Source of the DNA: Fragilaria radians
Taxonomy: Eukaryota > Bacillariophyta > Fragilariophyceae > Fragilariales > Fragilariaceae
NCBI GenBank assembly: GCA_900642245.1
Contig: CAAAJI010000001.1
Coordinates: 192,699 to 256,698, forward strand
Length of the DNA: 64,000 bases
Direction of reading: 5' to 3'
Shown here: positions 10,399-23,119 of the stretch, piece by piece
How positions within the stretch are numbered: the stretch's first letter is position 1
Layout: each line of letters starts with the position of its first letter
The notes under the pieces: model-generated
Database searches by the model: none
The model's input: only the letters and a program-made list of their open reading frames with translations
What the model was told of the DNA's origin: nothing
Position numbers and translations under genes: made by a program

Positions 10399-13300
10399 CA
10401 CTAAACAAGATTTCAAGGATGCCATGGAATGAAACAGTCTACTGAGTCTGTCATCAAGAACCCCCTTGGTTTCGGCTTTAGATGTTTGGAATATTAATGT
10501 GTATAATCTTTTGCATTTAATGTCAATAAAATGGATAGCAAAATTGTTTCATCAGTAGGTACCGCTATTTTCTGCTGGAATATTTGACGCTTCATCCCAT
10601 TTATTAATATTTGAAAGCTCCAGATTAAAATCATTGCAAGTGCCACAACAATACGTCTCCTCCAGTGGAATATCCAAGATGATGCATAGAACCGGATCAC
10701 CCCAGCGGATAATGTTTAGGGATAATCGTAGCACCTGACATGTAGTTCTGGAGCGCAACATTAGTGTGTGGCCCAGAAGATAATATGTAATCGATGAGAA
10801 GTTGAAATCTGATTAACATGAAAACGTCCATTAATTAGTTTAAAGGCTATGAAATGTACTTAAGGACATGTACCAGAGACCTCCAATGCTGCTATTGCAA
10901 ATCAACAAGGTTAAGAAGGATATACCATATATTTCAAATACTACTCAATGAACGTGTAACTGTCCATTTTGATTTCCTTGAAAACTTAAGATGATATTGG
11001 GACTTTATAATTATTTATCACTTTTACAACGTTCCATCCGAATTTTCGATATTTATTGTTGTGGAAAAAACCTTATTGCTATAATCCAATTCAAAATGAT
11101 TCTATACCCTTTCCTTTATATGCTGTCTCTTTTATCGGGCTGAATTTGAATTACCTGGCAAGAAATCAGTCTTGATTCTGTAGGAGTGATTCCTGTCTAG
11201 CAAAATTGCCAATTGGTCAGCCAATGTACTCATGCTACCTTCCCCTGATCATAGTGCACATCACCTTTGATTTTAAGCATATCCCATTAGAATTAAATAC
11301 TAATTCTCTAGGAATCACACCACAGGTGAACTATTGGACAGTAAGAAAAATAATAGCTCGTAAAACATATTAGAACTTGAAAATGCAGTACATAACGCAA
11401 TTCCTAAATGGGAAGCCTCGCTTTCATAAAAGAATGCGGGGACAGATGTTTGGCAGATAGAAATTTATTAAAAGAAAAGCTATACCGAATATTCAGGATC
11501 CAACTGAATTCCGATATAATGTATCCCGCGTCACTCCAATAGATTCAAGCAAGGAATACCTTCGCATGAATTATGCAGGACAATATAACCCTAGGTAAGC
11601 TACCGAAGAATGTTTATAGGCCTAGAGAAGATATAAGACATTTTTCAAAACTTTGTATTTCTTGTGCTCCCCAATATGAATGAAAGAAGCATACTTAAAG
11701 CTACTCGATGAAGCGCATAGATCCTTGAAAAATAATAGAGAAACGACATGAAAAGGAATAACAAATAAATCTTCTCAAGTCTTTCATTGCAATAATGTAT
11801 CCAACCGCAGAAATATAATAGATGTTTACCTTAAAGGAAATCCTGTCCGTAAAAAAATATAAAAATAGAGTAAGAGTGCAATGTTCTTTTCCAAAGAAAC
11901 CTATCACTGATCTTTCACAGCACATTGATTAGTCATATAAAAATCCAAATCTACTATCATTCAACTGCTTGCTACAATTATGATACTGCGCTGTTGAATA
12001 TTGTAAATCAACAAAAAATGACAAAAAGACAAATCATAGTGAAGACTGTTTGAAAATAGGATCTTCCTAACTCATAGCAAGCTGTATGGCAAGAATTACC
12101 ATACTTCTTTCCAAGTTCCGCTAGAAAAACAAGAGTTTGATCGCTAGTTTTGAATTGAACTCAAATTGGACATTGACATATAAGTAATCTGACAAACTAA
12201 AGAAAAAGCAGCACACAACAAAACACAAAGCAAATACAAAGCGACAAAGCAGACAACTATGATTCGGGAAGCAAATACCCTGAGCTCAAAGTTCGAATGA
12301 AATATAGGAAATAGGGAGAAATGTTGAATTCGGAGATATTGATTAGACAAAAACTGGTTGATTGTGTTAATGTTGTAAACCACCCTTATTGCAGATAAAA
12401 TCAATTGTTTACAGACATAATGAACGGAAATGAAGAAACTCCATCGGCTTCATTTTACTCAAATTCCGTCATCGTTCAAACCTGATAGTGTAAGTATACT
12501 TATATCAATTCCTATTTCACCAATAATGGATTGCTTTGCAACACAGATATTCTCCGAAACCACTCTTTGCTTCCGGGGAAAAGATTCGTTATGGATTCCT
12601 TGATTCAATAATTGTAATGTAGGTCGCCACTTAATTCCTATAGGGCTACAAAGTTAAAATTAAACACAGCTTTGCTGTTTACCAAATACTTGAAGCATCG
12701 CTTCTTAAATGGAGCTCATCCTTTCTCTTATTGGTCTGAAGTCTAATCCTTGAATCAAATTGCATGAAACAAAGGATGTATAGCTCTATAGTATTTTACG
12801 AAAAAAGCTAAACGCCTAAAACTAAACTATCCAAGTTTCTGATCAACCTCCGGAACTTGGAATATTCTCTTTGCCACACAAAGATATGCCTAAATATATG
12901 CGGCTTTGTCAAACATTTCTGACTTTTTCAAGAAACCAATGATATTCTATTTCATTTTGTTCCTCCTTTATTAGGATACTTATTCTCAAGAAAAGAGGTA
13001 TAACTTTGCTTTACAATTGCTCTGAATCATCTAGTGCCAAGCACACTGACATTTGTACATACTTCACTTCAAGATCAACTTGAGTAGAAATCCTAAAGTG
13101 ACGAAATTTGATTCAAAAGTTGATGCCTAATTAGCTTCCTGATGCCTAAAAATCAAAAGCATACGCGATTTATTGTAGATAAAAACATGTTTTGCAATGG
13201 ACTCTATTTTTCTTAACCTATGTCCCCTTATGATCAAACAACGAATATAAGGCCGTCGGAACCTTTTCATCTGCTTCTGAAGACACAATCTTCCTATTTC

Positions 13301-15761
13301 TGCGGTCTTCGATGGGATAGATAAAGCGGTGGGAGTGGGAAGTGTATGCAATAGTCCTAAATTTTGATATTACCTCAAGTGAAGAATAAACAGGCTTCAC
13401 TTTTATTTTTAGCTGATGATGCGTAAGCAAGATTATCTCTAACTGTACTATCCAATTATAACGACAGCTTTGCAGATCTATATTTACCTATATCTTCATC
13501 ATCACTTAGGTGTGAATGTTCTATATACGGTCTTCAACTTAATCTTAGACAAGATTCAAAAGTTTTGAATCGCTTTTAAGCTAGTTCTTGTTGAAAAACT
13601 TGAGCTTTAAGCTTTTCCCAAGGACTTCTGTTTATGCTGACGCCATGTAATGATCGGATCATTTTGAATCACTTAATTTGCTGTACTAAAAATACCCTAC
13701 ATACGTTGTACGTTGCGCATAATATGGCATGTCCACCAAACATACGTTTGGATAATATTTAACATGTTTAAACTCCGTTGCAGTCATGAGTAAGCTGAAG
13801 GGACAAAGCTGCAGATGTATGAATGACTTTACTGCCATCAAATTTTTGCCTTCTTAATCCTTGACGAATGCAGAGCAAACAGCTATGTATTCCTTTTCCC
13901 TTGCTTTCCGATATACCAGGGCGTTTGAAATGTAATTGATACAGCATTATTGTTTTCCATTCACTTCTGTAAGATGCCGAGTTGGAAGAATTCGAACACC
14001 TTATTTTTATGTGCACCCTTTCTCCAAAACTTAATGATTGCTGTGGTTATAATATAAATTTTGTATCAACTATGATTGTATTCAAGCATAAACGTTATGA
14101 TATCTCTCTCACTTTCCCCCCAAAACAACCAAAATATCTAGATTTTTAAAACACTCCTTTAAGTCAAGTCTCAGTGTAGACAAGGTTCTAACAAAGGAAT
14201 TAATGAATGGAAACTGATTGTGCATCCCGGTGACGCCTGCTGTTGTATTTGCCAAACAAACGATCGATTTGGACTTTGAGTGTGCACATATCCTAGAAAG
14301 TCTTGTACCAGAAAAAAAGTACTTTTTAGAATAATAGTCCGATCAATTCACACTTTTGCTTCACATCCATACATTTTTTCCCTAGAACCTGAAGGTGCTG
14401 ATGGATGACTGGAAGCAGTTCTGTTCCTTGGATTCTGCTTGGCTCCTTCACTCATTTTAGACTTGGTAATAAGAAGAGAACGAGCAAATGGAAGATCCGA
14501 TTGCCATATGAAATCCATGCAAGCACCCGAAAAGTCTAATTCTTGTTTCAGTCATCTGACATCCAAATTGCTATACTTTGTTCCATCCAGCTTTGGAATT
14601 TATTCAGGGAAGCCAGAAGAAACATTTTAATGATTGGTCAACCTTTTCACCAATTTTCTTAAAGCTGTGCCTTGAGACATTTATAAACTGCACCTCAAGT
14701 ATTACATCTGCAGATGAAGTCCACATAGGGGATTTTATGTCCCCTTTATCCAAACGCTTTTTCAATTGTATTGAGAGACATATCAATGATTGTTACCTTC
14801 TCTTCAACTCCCTTCTAAACAGAGTTGGAACAATATCCCAATATCAATGAAAAAGGAACTGGAAGTTAACCAAACTAGTAAATGGTATACGAAGAGTCAA
14901 GTCTATTGAGTACATTGCATGAATGAGTAGTATTTTGGTCAAATCATTCATAGCAGATAGAATTTCTTGCTACTTTTCAATTGTGCGGCATTTCTAATTT
15001 CTTGGCTGACTTCGGAAGTCTCTACACATTTTCTTTCCGTCTTTAAGGGTGCTATGTTTCTGGTCCCAGCTTATTAGAATGTACCAAATAGTTCCCGCCA
15101 TGCGTGGCGTTTTCTTACAAATACTGACACTGAATTCAGGTCCGAACTCCTCTCGAGTTGTACTATACTAAGTAGTAGTATGACAAGTATGAGCCGAAGC
15201 AGGATCTAGATTGCCGTAATCATCTACGCGCTTCATTTGGTATTCGGTTCTTTCTTAGGTAGCGATAAAAATATCTTTGGATATTCCATGACCAGCAAGG
15301 TCTCGGAGTGGCAGAATTTCAAGTGAAAAAAAGGAATTCAATTCTCTATCATCCTCTTTCCCCCAGTGTATTTTTTGGGAATTCGCATCGCAGGCTTCAT
15401 TTTATCTTTGTTCATAATTAAGTATACCTAACATCCAAAGAGAGACGACCATATAAGGTTGTCACTAATTCTATCTGCTTTTGATACAACAGAGCGAGAA
15501 AAGAGTTTCAGGAGGAAATCTTGCCATATAGTGGCTAAATCCATCCAAGTCATTTTCTCTGGATTCCGTTCTGGGTCCTCGTTGGTACATTCTCTTACGT
15601 GGTTTACTCGTCGCAGGGTTCTGACAAAAATTTGCGAGCGACAATTGCAAGGTAATATCGGTATTACATCTGAAGTCTGAATTTGGTTCTAGAAATCAGC
15701 TTCGGTGTTGGATTTTCGAACCAATCAGCAAAGGTGTATTAAAAAGTAGTTTATAAAGTAA
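10399..15761. other. 5.3-kb gene-free stretch
   Basis: AT-rich and stop-rich in all frames. The listed short frames are mostly chance. The only stretch with protein-like composition is on the minus strand at about 14340-14850, where two in-frame stops interrupt segments such as LDKGDIKSPMWTSSADVILE and LPFARSLLITKSKM. It may be a transposon or gene remnant, but I cannot assign it. The right end must contain the GSK3 promoter. Confidence 0.4.
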
Positions 15762-16952
15762 ATGATGTCGGCGCCTGGCGACTCAGCGATAACGGCCACT
15801 TCAGAAGCATCTGTGTCTGCCGCTGCTCAGCCTGTGAACACAACAGAGCAACAAATATCATACTCTGCTGAGCGGATTATTGGCAATGGTTCCTTCGGTG
15901 TAGTTTTTCAAGCGTCGGTAATTGAAACAGGGGAAATCGTGGCGATCAAGAAGGTTCTACAAGACAAGCGTTTCAAGAATAGAGAACTGCAAATCATGAG
16001 AAAGCTCGTGCACGATCCCCATTCCAATATAGTGGCGTTGAAGCATTGCTTTTTTTCTCAGGTAAGTTAGTTTTCGAACATCCAATTGACGATTTGATAT
16101 TCCCCTGAATTATACCACTCAACGATTCATGGTATTTTACAGGGAGATAGGGCTGATGAATTATATCTCAACTTGGTGTTGGAGTATGTTCCTGAGACTG
16201 TTTATTCCATAAGTCGTTTTCATCAGAAATCGAAAATACAACTGCCTCTGATTTATGTCAAACTCTATCTCTATCAGCTTGCAAGAGCGTTAGCACACAT
16301 TCATGCATTGGGTATATGTCACAGAGACATCAAGCCACAAAATCTGTTGGTAAATCCCGTTAATCATCAATTGAAGCTTTGCGATTTCGGTTCGGCAAAA
16401 GCCTTAACACCTGGGGAGCCGAACGTTTCTTACATTTGCTCTCGATACTATAGAGCGCCGGAACTCATCTTTGGATCGACTGATTATACCACAGCCATAG
16501 ATATCTGGTCACAAGGGTGTGTTGCCTCTGAGCTTCTACTCGGTCAACCATTATTTCCAGGTGATTCTGGTGTTGACCAGTTGGTAGAGATAATAAAAGT
16601 CCTTGGAACCCCAACCCGAGAAGAAATCAGGGCGATGAATTCAAATTATACTGAATTCAAGTTTCCACAAATCAAAGGTCGTCAATGGCGTAGGGTATTT
16701 CGAAATCAACCCGAAGAAGCCATTGACTACATTGCGTCAACTCTTGCCTATACTCCTGAAGATCGGATTTTACCCTTGGAGGGCTGTACGCACACCTTTT
16801 TTGACGAACTTCGAATCGAAAGCACTCGTCTTCCAAATGGTGATCCTCTGCCACCCCTTTTCGACCTGACCCCACATGAGCTTAGATCGCGGACTGAGAT
16901 TTTGGACAAGGTAAGGAAAACAGTCGTAAACTATCACTCTTGGAGAAATTGA
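15762..16952 (+). CDS. GSK3: glycogen synthase kinase 3 (GSK3/shaggy) homologue, two exons
   Basis: Exon 1 is 15762..16061 and exon 2 is 16143..16952. The 81-nt intron (GTAAGT...TTACAG) is in phase 0 and joins FFSQ|GDRADELYLNLVLEYV, as expected for GSK3. The protein has 369 residues. The kinase domain starts at about residue 33 after a short Ser/Thr/Ala-rich N-terminus. Visible elements are the Gly loop GNGSFGVV (41-48), the ATP lysine K63 in VAIKK, the catalytic loop HRDIKPQN (about 160), DFGSAK, and the activation loop CSRYYRAPE with the family's regulatory tyrosine. VPETVY and the short C-terminal lobe are GSK3 traits. GSK3 phosphorylates primed Ser/Thr sites in many signalling pathways. 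The first of two adjacent ATG codons is taken as the start. Confidence 0.95.
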
Positions 16953-18116
16953 AATTCTCACATTTTGATCTAGCTTGTCCCTTCCTATGTCAATGAGTCT
17001 AAAATCGTTGACGCCGCTCGAAGGAAACAAGCCGACTAGGGGTTTGGTTATTAAAATTGATAGAAAGGATGTTCGATTGGGAAACATCTTCCTTGCTGTG
17101 GAGGGCTTGTATTTTGTCATTGTTCCCTTGTAACATTGGATTTCCAACAAAAGCAAGTCAGTGTACAGAAGCCTTGAACATAGTGTTAGAATTAAGGGGC
17201 AATTTCGCCTAACAGTTGGACAGCTATACCACATTGCCTTTACCTGATTAATATACTTGAGAAGAAGGCGATGCATTATCAGCCCTTGCGAAATGAGAAG
17301 CAAGCTTCAGATAAAATCGTTTATATTTACGATTAATTTTAACCTAAAAGTAAATTGTTCATCGTTTGTAGCGAGAGTATGGCTATTCTCCAGGCACGAT
17401 TATCCTGTGCATAGAGGGAAACACTTCTTCTGTTAAGAAGGTATGGAACTGAACGAAGAGAACTGCGGAAAAGGTTGTGTGAACAAAATCTCACTATCAT
17501 TAATTGACTTTTCACTTTTCCGCTTTCATCTAGTAAACTTTAATCTTGACATGGAGTTAGGCTCTTTTGTGAAAGGAGGTTGGGAAGTTATCAGAGAGAA
17601 TATCGGAAAAAAGTTTCCGCGTTCATCCTTAGGAAGAACATTTCTTACCACACAATCCAAATCTTCAACAAGGTCAGGATATAAACCCATAGCGAAAGGG
17701 GAGCCTATCACACGGAGGTATTGACATGTCACAGATCCCAAGCAGCAAGTCAGCGCTTGTGGCCTTTGGCTGAATTAAGCGCTATCAAATGCCTTCTAGT
17801 TGGCCTTTCCAATTCCAAGTAATTTCTAATTATCTGATAATGACATCCGTTGGATTGTCCTATTGATTAAAAGAGGATATTTTACTGAGTCTCATGAGCT
17901 AAGATGATAAAGTCTATGTAGGCCAGCTCCCAATATTCTACTTCAAAGTCACCAATAATTTGTTGTCCGCCGTACTTCCCTCTCTAAGCAAGTTGCTATT
18001 GGCATGCATTTCGATAGAGATCATATAACAATGATCAGACGAAGCCTTGCATTTATACATGTAATAAGTAAAAGAACAAGTTAAAAAATACTTAATTCTG
18101 AATACTACTATATATA
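16953..18116. other. gene-free stretch downstream of GSK3
   Basis: No convincing coding segment. The frames at 16770-17303 (minus) and 17443-17741 (both strands) lack recognisable motifs and orderly composition, so they are treated as chance. Confidence 0.4.
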
Positions 18117-18425
18117 CTACTTCTTTTTTTTGCTTGGCAATTCAACATCAAGTTTATCAATCTCACCTCCCGGTCCCTGCGTGACTTCAGGAACGTTGTC
18201 CTCAGTCACAGGAACATTGTCTTCAGCCACAGGGACATACACTCCATCATTTACACTATCTTTATTTGATAGCTCTCCTCATAAGATGCTGTCTGTTCAA
18301 CTTCAAATACAACATTTGCATTCAATGCCTAATTATCTGGAACTAGAATCTCTGAATTCAATGCCTCAATCTCTGGAATCTGAACTACATTGCCAAAATG
18401 AGATAAATGCAGTCATTTCAGCTTT
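18117..18425 (-). pseudogene. short coding remnant with acidic heptad-like repeats
   Basis: On the minus strand a 54-codon open segment (18117..18278) ends in a basic tail, LPSKKKK followed by TAG. It holds a short tandem repeat, VPVAEDN / VPVTEDN / VPEVTQ. At the DNA level this is a 21-bp repeat near 18190-18235. Further upstream, in another frame and broken by one stop, lies NVVQIPEIEALNSEILVP. This looks like the C-terminus of a decayed gene or retroelement protein. I do not recognise the family, and a chance frame is possible. Confidence 0.25.
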
Positions 18426-18902
18426 TCCAGGTCTCTCATTCATTTGAGACAAGTTCTTATCATGCTTCTGTTCTTGAAGCCTCAGTGAAAATTGCTTTAT
18501 CTCGGGTTCATCTTTTCCTAACTTTGTACTCTATAGTCAATGCATTTTTCTGTTTCTTAACACATGTTTCCTCATTATATAAGACAATGCACTAAGGAAA
18601 ATGAAGATTTTTATGGTTCAAGCCTGATGCCTCCAGGTTCATTGATGCTTCCTAATCTAGAAGGAATGAGTATTCCGAAAGTCTAAAAGTCCGAATGGAG
18701 ATAGTTTGTCATGCAGTGAAGCAGGGGATGTGATCTTCAAGGTGATAACGGAGATCAGATTTGGGTATTCTCTCAGGTGAAAAAACAATTAATGTAGAAC
18801 GATACGGGCCTTATCTAAATGCAAGGAGGACAAATCACCAATTGATCTCATGAATAACAAAGAATTAATGGTATTTTTTCTACTTATAGTCTTCAAACTT
18901 CG

Positions 18903-20618
18903 TTACATTTTTCCATTCGGAATTCTCGGTGGGTCACCAATTCCTTGGCATAGTTTATGCACGAGATGCGCTGCAATGCTAGCCAGTGCGTCTGCATCAG
19001 AGGCTGTCAGTGCTTCTGCATAGATGCGAACCACGTTTTCCGTGCCACTTGGGCGAACAAAGCATCTGCTTTTTGGAAATTGTGCCATAGCCTCGAGCAG
19101 CTCGGACTGGAGTTCCACTGGTGAAATACACTCTGTTTCATTTGAATTTGTTTGTATCATGGTACGATCACGTACTTGAACCTTAGATTGACGAGATGGT
19201 AAATCCGTGTACAGACTATTCCAATCGTACACAGTTTTCCCCTGAATCTGTAGGATAGCATCCACGAGCAATAAGTCACTCAATGCATCGCCTACCGCTT
19301 GATTGATCAGCGCCGGCAGAAGCTGAAGACAACGGAGGGCTCTATGACCCCTTACGTATCGATCAGCATGGAGCAAGAAATCGTAAAATCCCTGGGCAAA
19401 TAAAACAGTCCCATGCCCGTTGGCCTCAAAGTAAACTCCAATGTCAAAATTTTGATGAGCGGCTTCATGAACATACTTAACTCCAGTCTTGGCAAATACA
19501 ACATTTTCGCCCCCAAGAACTTTTCTTAGATACAGCGTTGATGCTCCATTGGCGTAGGCCGTTTGAACAACACCGAGTCGTAATGGAGGAAAATCGATGT
19601 CCGTTTTTTCGGAAAGTGCTTGCCTCAACACCGAAACCTGTGATTGAAGAAAGTCACAAAGGAGAGCAGATATCTTGTCTCCGTCTAGAAGGAAGAAATT
19701 AGGAGTTTCAGAAAAGAAGACAATGCGGTCAGCATCTCCATCTAGAGAGGCATTATAGGCATGGGGAGTTGTACTACTTTTGGAATACCACTCTGGCGCG
19801 CAAACATATTTTTGTACGTGTTCACTCCCACAATTTTCATTCAATGGACCTTCTGATGGAGAGTTCTTCGGTAGGAATCGGCGCTTAGCACCTAAGCGTT
19901 GCAAATAATCATTTAAACGTTGAAGATGATAAAATCCAACGCCACACGCACAATCTACAATCAAAGGTATAGGATTAGGTTCATCGGGGATTCCTTGCAA
20001 TAATCCCAAATAAGAATGTGCTAGTTGTTCATAGTACCCTTGAATATATGGTCTAGGCGGAATAAGCGGTGGTAAGTGAGGGGGGTTGTCCATGAGGACA
20101 CAATAGTGTAATTGAGGAGTTGTCACTACCCCATGGACAAGAACTGTAGCTCCCATGGCTCTTGCGGCTTGTACGACAAGCTTTTCGAAATCTGGAGAGT
20201 GAGATCGAGTATCTCTTCCAACGTGGACAGTAGCATGTGAAGTAATGGGGATAGAAGAGAGCAGATCGTCTACTGTGATAGAATTGGCCAAGCGCACAGC
20301 GAGGCATTCACCCTCAGTGGCCATCATACCTCCATTAGGATCGGCAAGCTTCACACCATTGAAGGATTCATCATTGTGAGAAGCAGTTATCATCACTCCA
20401 ACAGCTTCTTTGAGAACAAACGATCGATAGGCTGCCGCCAAGCCAACACGTATCATGGTAGATTTTAACAAAGAAGCATCATAACGAAAGCCAGCAGTGC
20501 CGTAATCGAATTTGAAGGGCTTTCCCTGATCATCGAGAGGTAGTGAGAACTTTTCGACGAGTCTGGTAACTTCGCTTTTGGAAGGTTGTGGACAAAGTAC
20601 TGTTGGTCTATCCTGCAT
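18903..20618 (-). CDS. AGM1: phosphoacetylglucosamine mutase (AGM1/PGM3)
   Basis: This 571-residue enzyme starts at the ATG of MQDRPTV; the open frame reaches 20672 only through a TTG. It converts GlcNAc-6-phosphate to GlcNAc-1-phosphate in the UDP-GlcNAc pathway, which feeds glycans, GPI anchors and chitin. The family marks are all present: FKFDYGTAGFRYDA near the N-terminus, the phosphoserine loop MITASHND (Ser80), the metal-binding loop LDGDADR (293-298), and the C-terminal phosphate-binding FVRPSGTENVVRIYAEA. The segment SHNDESFNGVKLADPNGG distinguishes AGM1 from glucose phosphomutases. No intron and no targeting peptide are seen, so it is probably cytosolic. Confidence 0.95.
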   Translation of the reverse strand: MQDRPTVLCPQPSKSEVTRLVEKFSLPLDDQGKPFKFDYGTAGFRYDASLLKSTMIRVGLAAAYRSFVLKEAVGVMITASHNDESFNGVKLADPNGGMMATEGECLAVRLANSITVDDLLSSIPITSHATVHVGRDTRSHSPDFEKLVVQAARAMGATVLVHGVVTTPQLHYCVLMDNPPHLPPLIPPRPYIQGYYEQLAHSYLGLLQGIPDEPNPIPLIVDCACGVGFYHLQRLNDYLQRLGAKRRFLPKNSPSEGPLNENCGSEHVQKYVCAPEWYSKSSTTPHAYNASLDGDADRIVFFSETPNFFLLDGDKISALLCDFLQSQVSVLRQALSEKTDIDFPPLRLGVVQTAYANGASTLYLRKVLGGENVVFAKTGVKYVHEAAHQNFDIGVYFEANGHGTVLFAQGFYDFLLHADRYVRGHRALRCLQLLPALINQAVGDALSDLLLVDAILQIQGKTVYDWNSLYTDLPSRQSKVQVRDRTMIQTNSNETECISPVELQSELLEAMAQFPKSRCFVRPSGTENVVRIYAEALTASDADALASIAAHLVHKLCQGIGDPPRIPNGKM

Positions 20619-22537
20619 GTTGGGAATGTCTAGACGAAGATTCGTTCTTCCGATACTTTTGTATTCTTTCAATCAATTTGTACTAGTAGTAGCAGTACAT
20701 TTGCCAAACTTGTTAGGGGTAACGTTAAGATTAGGGTCCCAACAGGGTTACATTAGTCATGACAGAAACCTGCAACAAGTTTGCAATGAGTAACAGCCTT
20801 TGGCACTGCCATATCCTCTGCCTCTGTACTATATAGGCTTACATTAACTTGGGACATGGATATCTAATGTATTGTGACATAATTGATGAAAAAGTGCTCA
20901 AAAACTACAAAATTGAATTTAAGCTGAAATCGAGTAAGAATAGACTATTGACTGGTGCTGGCGTTGCTACCGCAGGATTGACCAAGAAACCTGCTTTGCT
21001 TCAAAATAACATTGTTCTGTAATAAACATTTCATCTCAATACATGGGTATAAATGGCGGCGATACTTATGCTTTGAACTTCGTTTCTCTATTGAATTATC
21101 CCCGAAACTGCTAACATACAACCTCAAGATGTACAACTTTGTTAACAAAGAGTTTCATGATTTCAACTAATATAGGTACTCTCTCCGGGGGGACACCTGG
21201 CTATCCGTGAACATTTGTGCTTCCAAACATGTATCTACTCGGAATGTGTTGACCTCTTGGTTCTAACTTCAAGATTTGCATCAAGATGACTCACCATAAT
21301 GTAATTGCTGTGGCTCAAAGTTTTGAAATTTTGTTGTTGATTCACCATCGGCCATGCTTGAACATTGAAATCAATTTGTTTTTGTTGGAGTCTCAAAATT
21401 TAAATCTGTAGCTTGGATTCATTAAGTTACTATTTCCTCCATTGAGTGCAAAATTTATCTTGAAGTGTATTTCAGTATGGCTACTCAAATATGCGATAGA
21501 CAGAGGAGACATTCTAAGATTCATGTTTCAGAATCAAACCTTTCTCAAACTTATCGTTTTTGAACCAAGTTCTTAGGAAAAAAACAATTGCCTCTGTTGA
21601 CAATCTCATGTCATTTTTGTTGAATGTTCATTCAATCTACAGTTAGAACATGTTCCGAAGAAGGCTATAACGAAAAATTTAGGGAATGACCAGTGTCAAA
21701 GCAAGGGCTGAGGTGTGTGGATCAACAATTTGCCTTGACATTGAAATAGATGTGGTGTTTGACTGTTTTCTGACTTGTGACAAATCTGGGAAGTTTGATT
21801 TAGACTAGTTTAGTACTTTGCCTGTGATAGAATCTTCTTTTTAATCTTCATTAGAAGTTAGAGTGTAACTTGGTCAAACAATTCAAAACATAGCGATTTA
21901 TCTTGACAGAGTTACAATTGATTTGAAATTTATCGTGTGACATGGGAAACAGAGCTTGGGCTCATTACTTCCTTCAAGTTCGAGGGAGATTGCATAATGA
22001 ATTTGATTGCACTTGGCAAATTCTGTTGTGTAACACTGCCAAACTGAGATATTGAGCATCAAAAACGCTTAATCGAACCATAAATCATAGGGGAAATAAC
22101 TTTCATCGATGCGATCCCCAAGACGAAGAAATATTGCGTTCTATTTGGTGGCACTCTCTGCTATCATACCGAATTTTAAATGGGAATAAAGCAGATTCAA
22201 TTCAAACATTATCATTAAAAGTGGAGTGTAAATATAAAATAATTGCTTGCATTTCTTTTTCGCAATACGGGACATCTCCGAAAATACAGCATGATATTCA
22301 ATGCCAGCCACACTTCACCGCTCGAAAATGTCATAAGTTTGGCGATGCACACGTAAAACGTATAGAAATCGAATACCGAGTATGAATCGATTTTTTTTTT
22401 CTGAATTTCAGGTCAGCCAAGCGAACAATTTCAAATCTTAAAAATGAGACGGTATTTTTTCGGTATAACATTGCAGCACTAGCACGTTGTAAGCAAATGT
22501 CAAGGATTGTCAGATACCGAGCAAAAGAAATTTGCAA
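20619..22537. other. gene-free stretch
   Basis: AT-rich spacer between two divergently transcribed genes (AGM1 on the minus strand, ferredoxin on the plus strand), so it holds both promoters. Small frames in it have no recognisable features. Confidence 0.4.
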
Positions 22538-23119
22538 ATGCTAGTCGCGGCTCGACGCTTCTTCTCCATGAATAAAAATTCACAGTCGGCTGTGACGAGT
22601 CGGTTGATAAAGCTCGGTGTGGACAATAAACTACATCAGGATGTCTTAAAAGTGTTGTCATCCGAATTTGGAAGCTCGATTTCCGATTCTACCTTGGATG
22701 CCCTGGGAGACAACGGAATGCTTGCCTTAGTGGATTCTATACGACTTAATCATCAGAATTCATATCATTGGAATAAGAATATCCAAATAAGTGTACCACA
22801 TCATAGAGCAGAATGGACACTTAATTGGAGAGAAGGACAATCGATACTTGATTTGTCGAAAGAAGATCAAGTGCTAAGCGAGTACTTAGAAGGTGCATGT
22901 GGAGGAAATATGGCATGCTGCTCTTGTCATATTTACTTGAACTCTGAAGCTTACGAGGCTCTGGGGCCTCCAACTATTGAAGAAGAAGACATGTTAGATT
23001 TGGCTCAGAATCGCAAAGATACCTCAAGATTGGGATGTCAAGTTCATTTAGTAAACAGTCTCAAAAATGTGCAACAAATACAGATCATCATTCCTGATGG
23101 CGTTACAAATGTTTGGTGA
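22538..23119 (+). CDS. adrenodoxin-type mitochondrial [2Fe-2S] ferredoxin
   Basis: This 193-residue protein starts at the ATG of MLVAARRFF; the upstream in-frame TTG is not used. The start MLVAARRFFSM is rich in Arg and hydrophobic residues, as in mitochondrial presequences. The ferredoxin domain covers about residues 80-190. Its cluster cysteines are C121, C127 and C130 in ACGGNMACCSCH, and C167 in LGCQVHL. The spacing C-x5-C-x2-C and the acidic segment EEEDMLDLA (the partner-binding helix of adrenodoxins) are typical. Such proteins carry electrons for mitochondrial Fe-S cluster assembly and heme or quinone synthesis. The segment of about 70 residues between presequence and domain is longer than in animal or yeast homologues. 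Confidence 0.92.
   Translation: MLVAARRFFSMNKNSQSAVTSRLIKLGVDNKLHQDVLKVLSSEFGSSISDSTLDALGDNGMLALVDSIRLNHQNSYHWNKNIQISVPHHRAEWTLNWREGQSILDLSKEDQVLSEYLEGACGGNMACCSCHIYLNSEAYEALGPPTIEEEDMLDLAQNRKDTSRLGCQVHLVNSLKNVQQIQIIIPDGVTNVW

Noticed and set aside
12144..12404. 86-residue minus-strand frame with hydrophobic centre
   Set aside because: It reflects an A/C-rich low-complexity patch on the plus strand and shows no family pattern.
15459..15680. 73-residue frame just upstream of GSK3
   Set aside because: It begins with TTG, has no motif and lies in the expected promoter/leader of GSK3.
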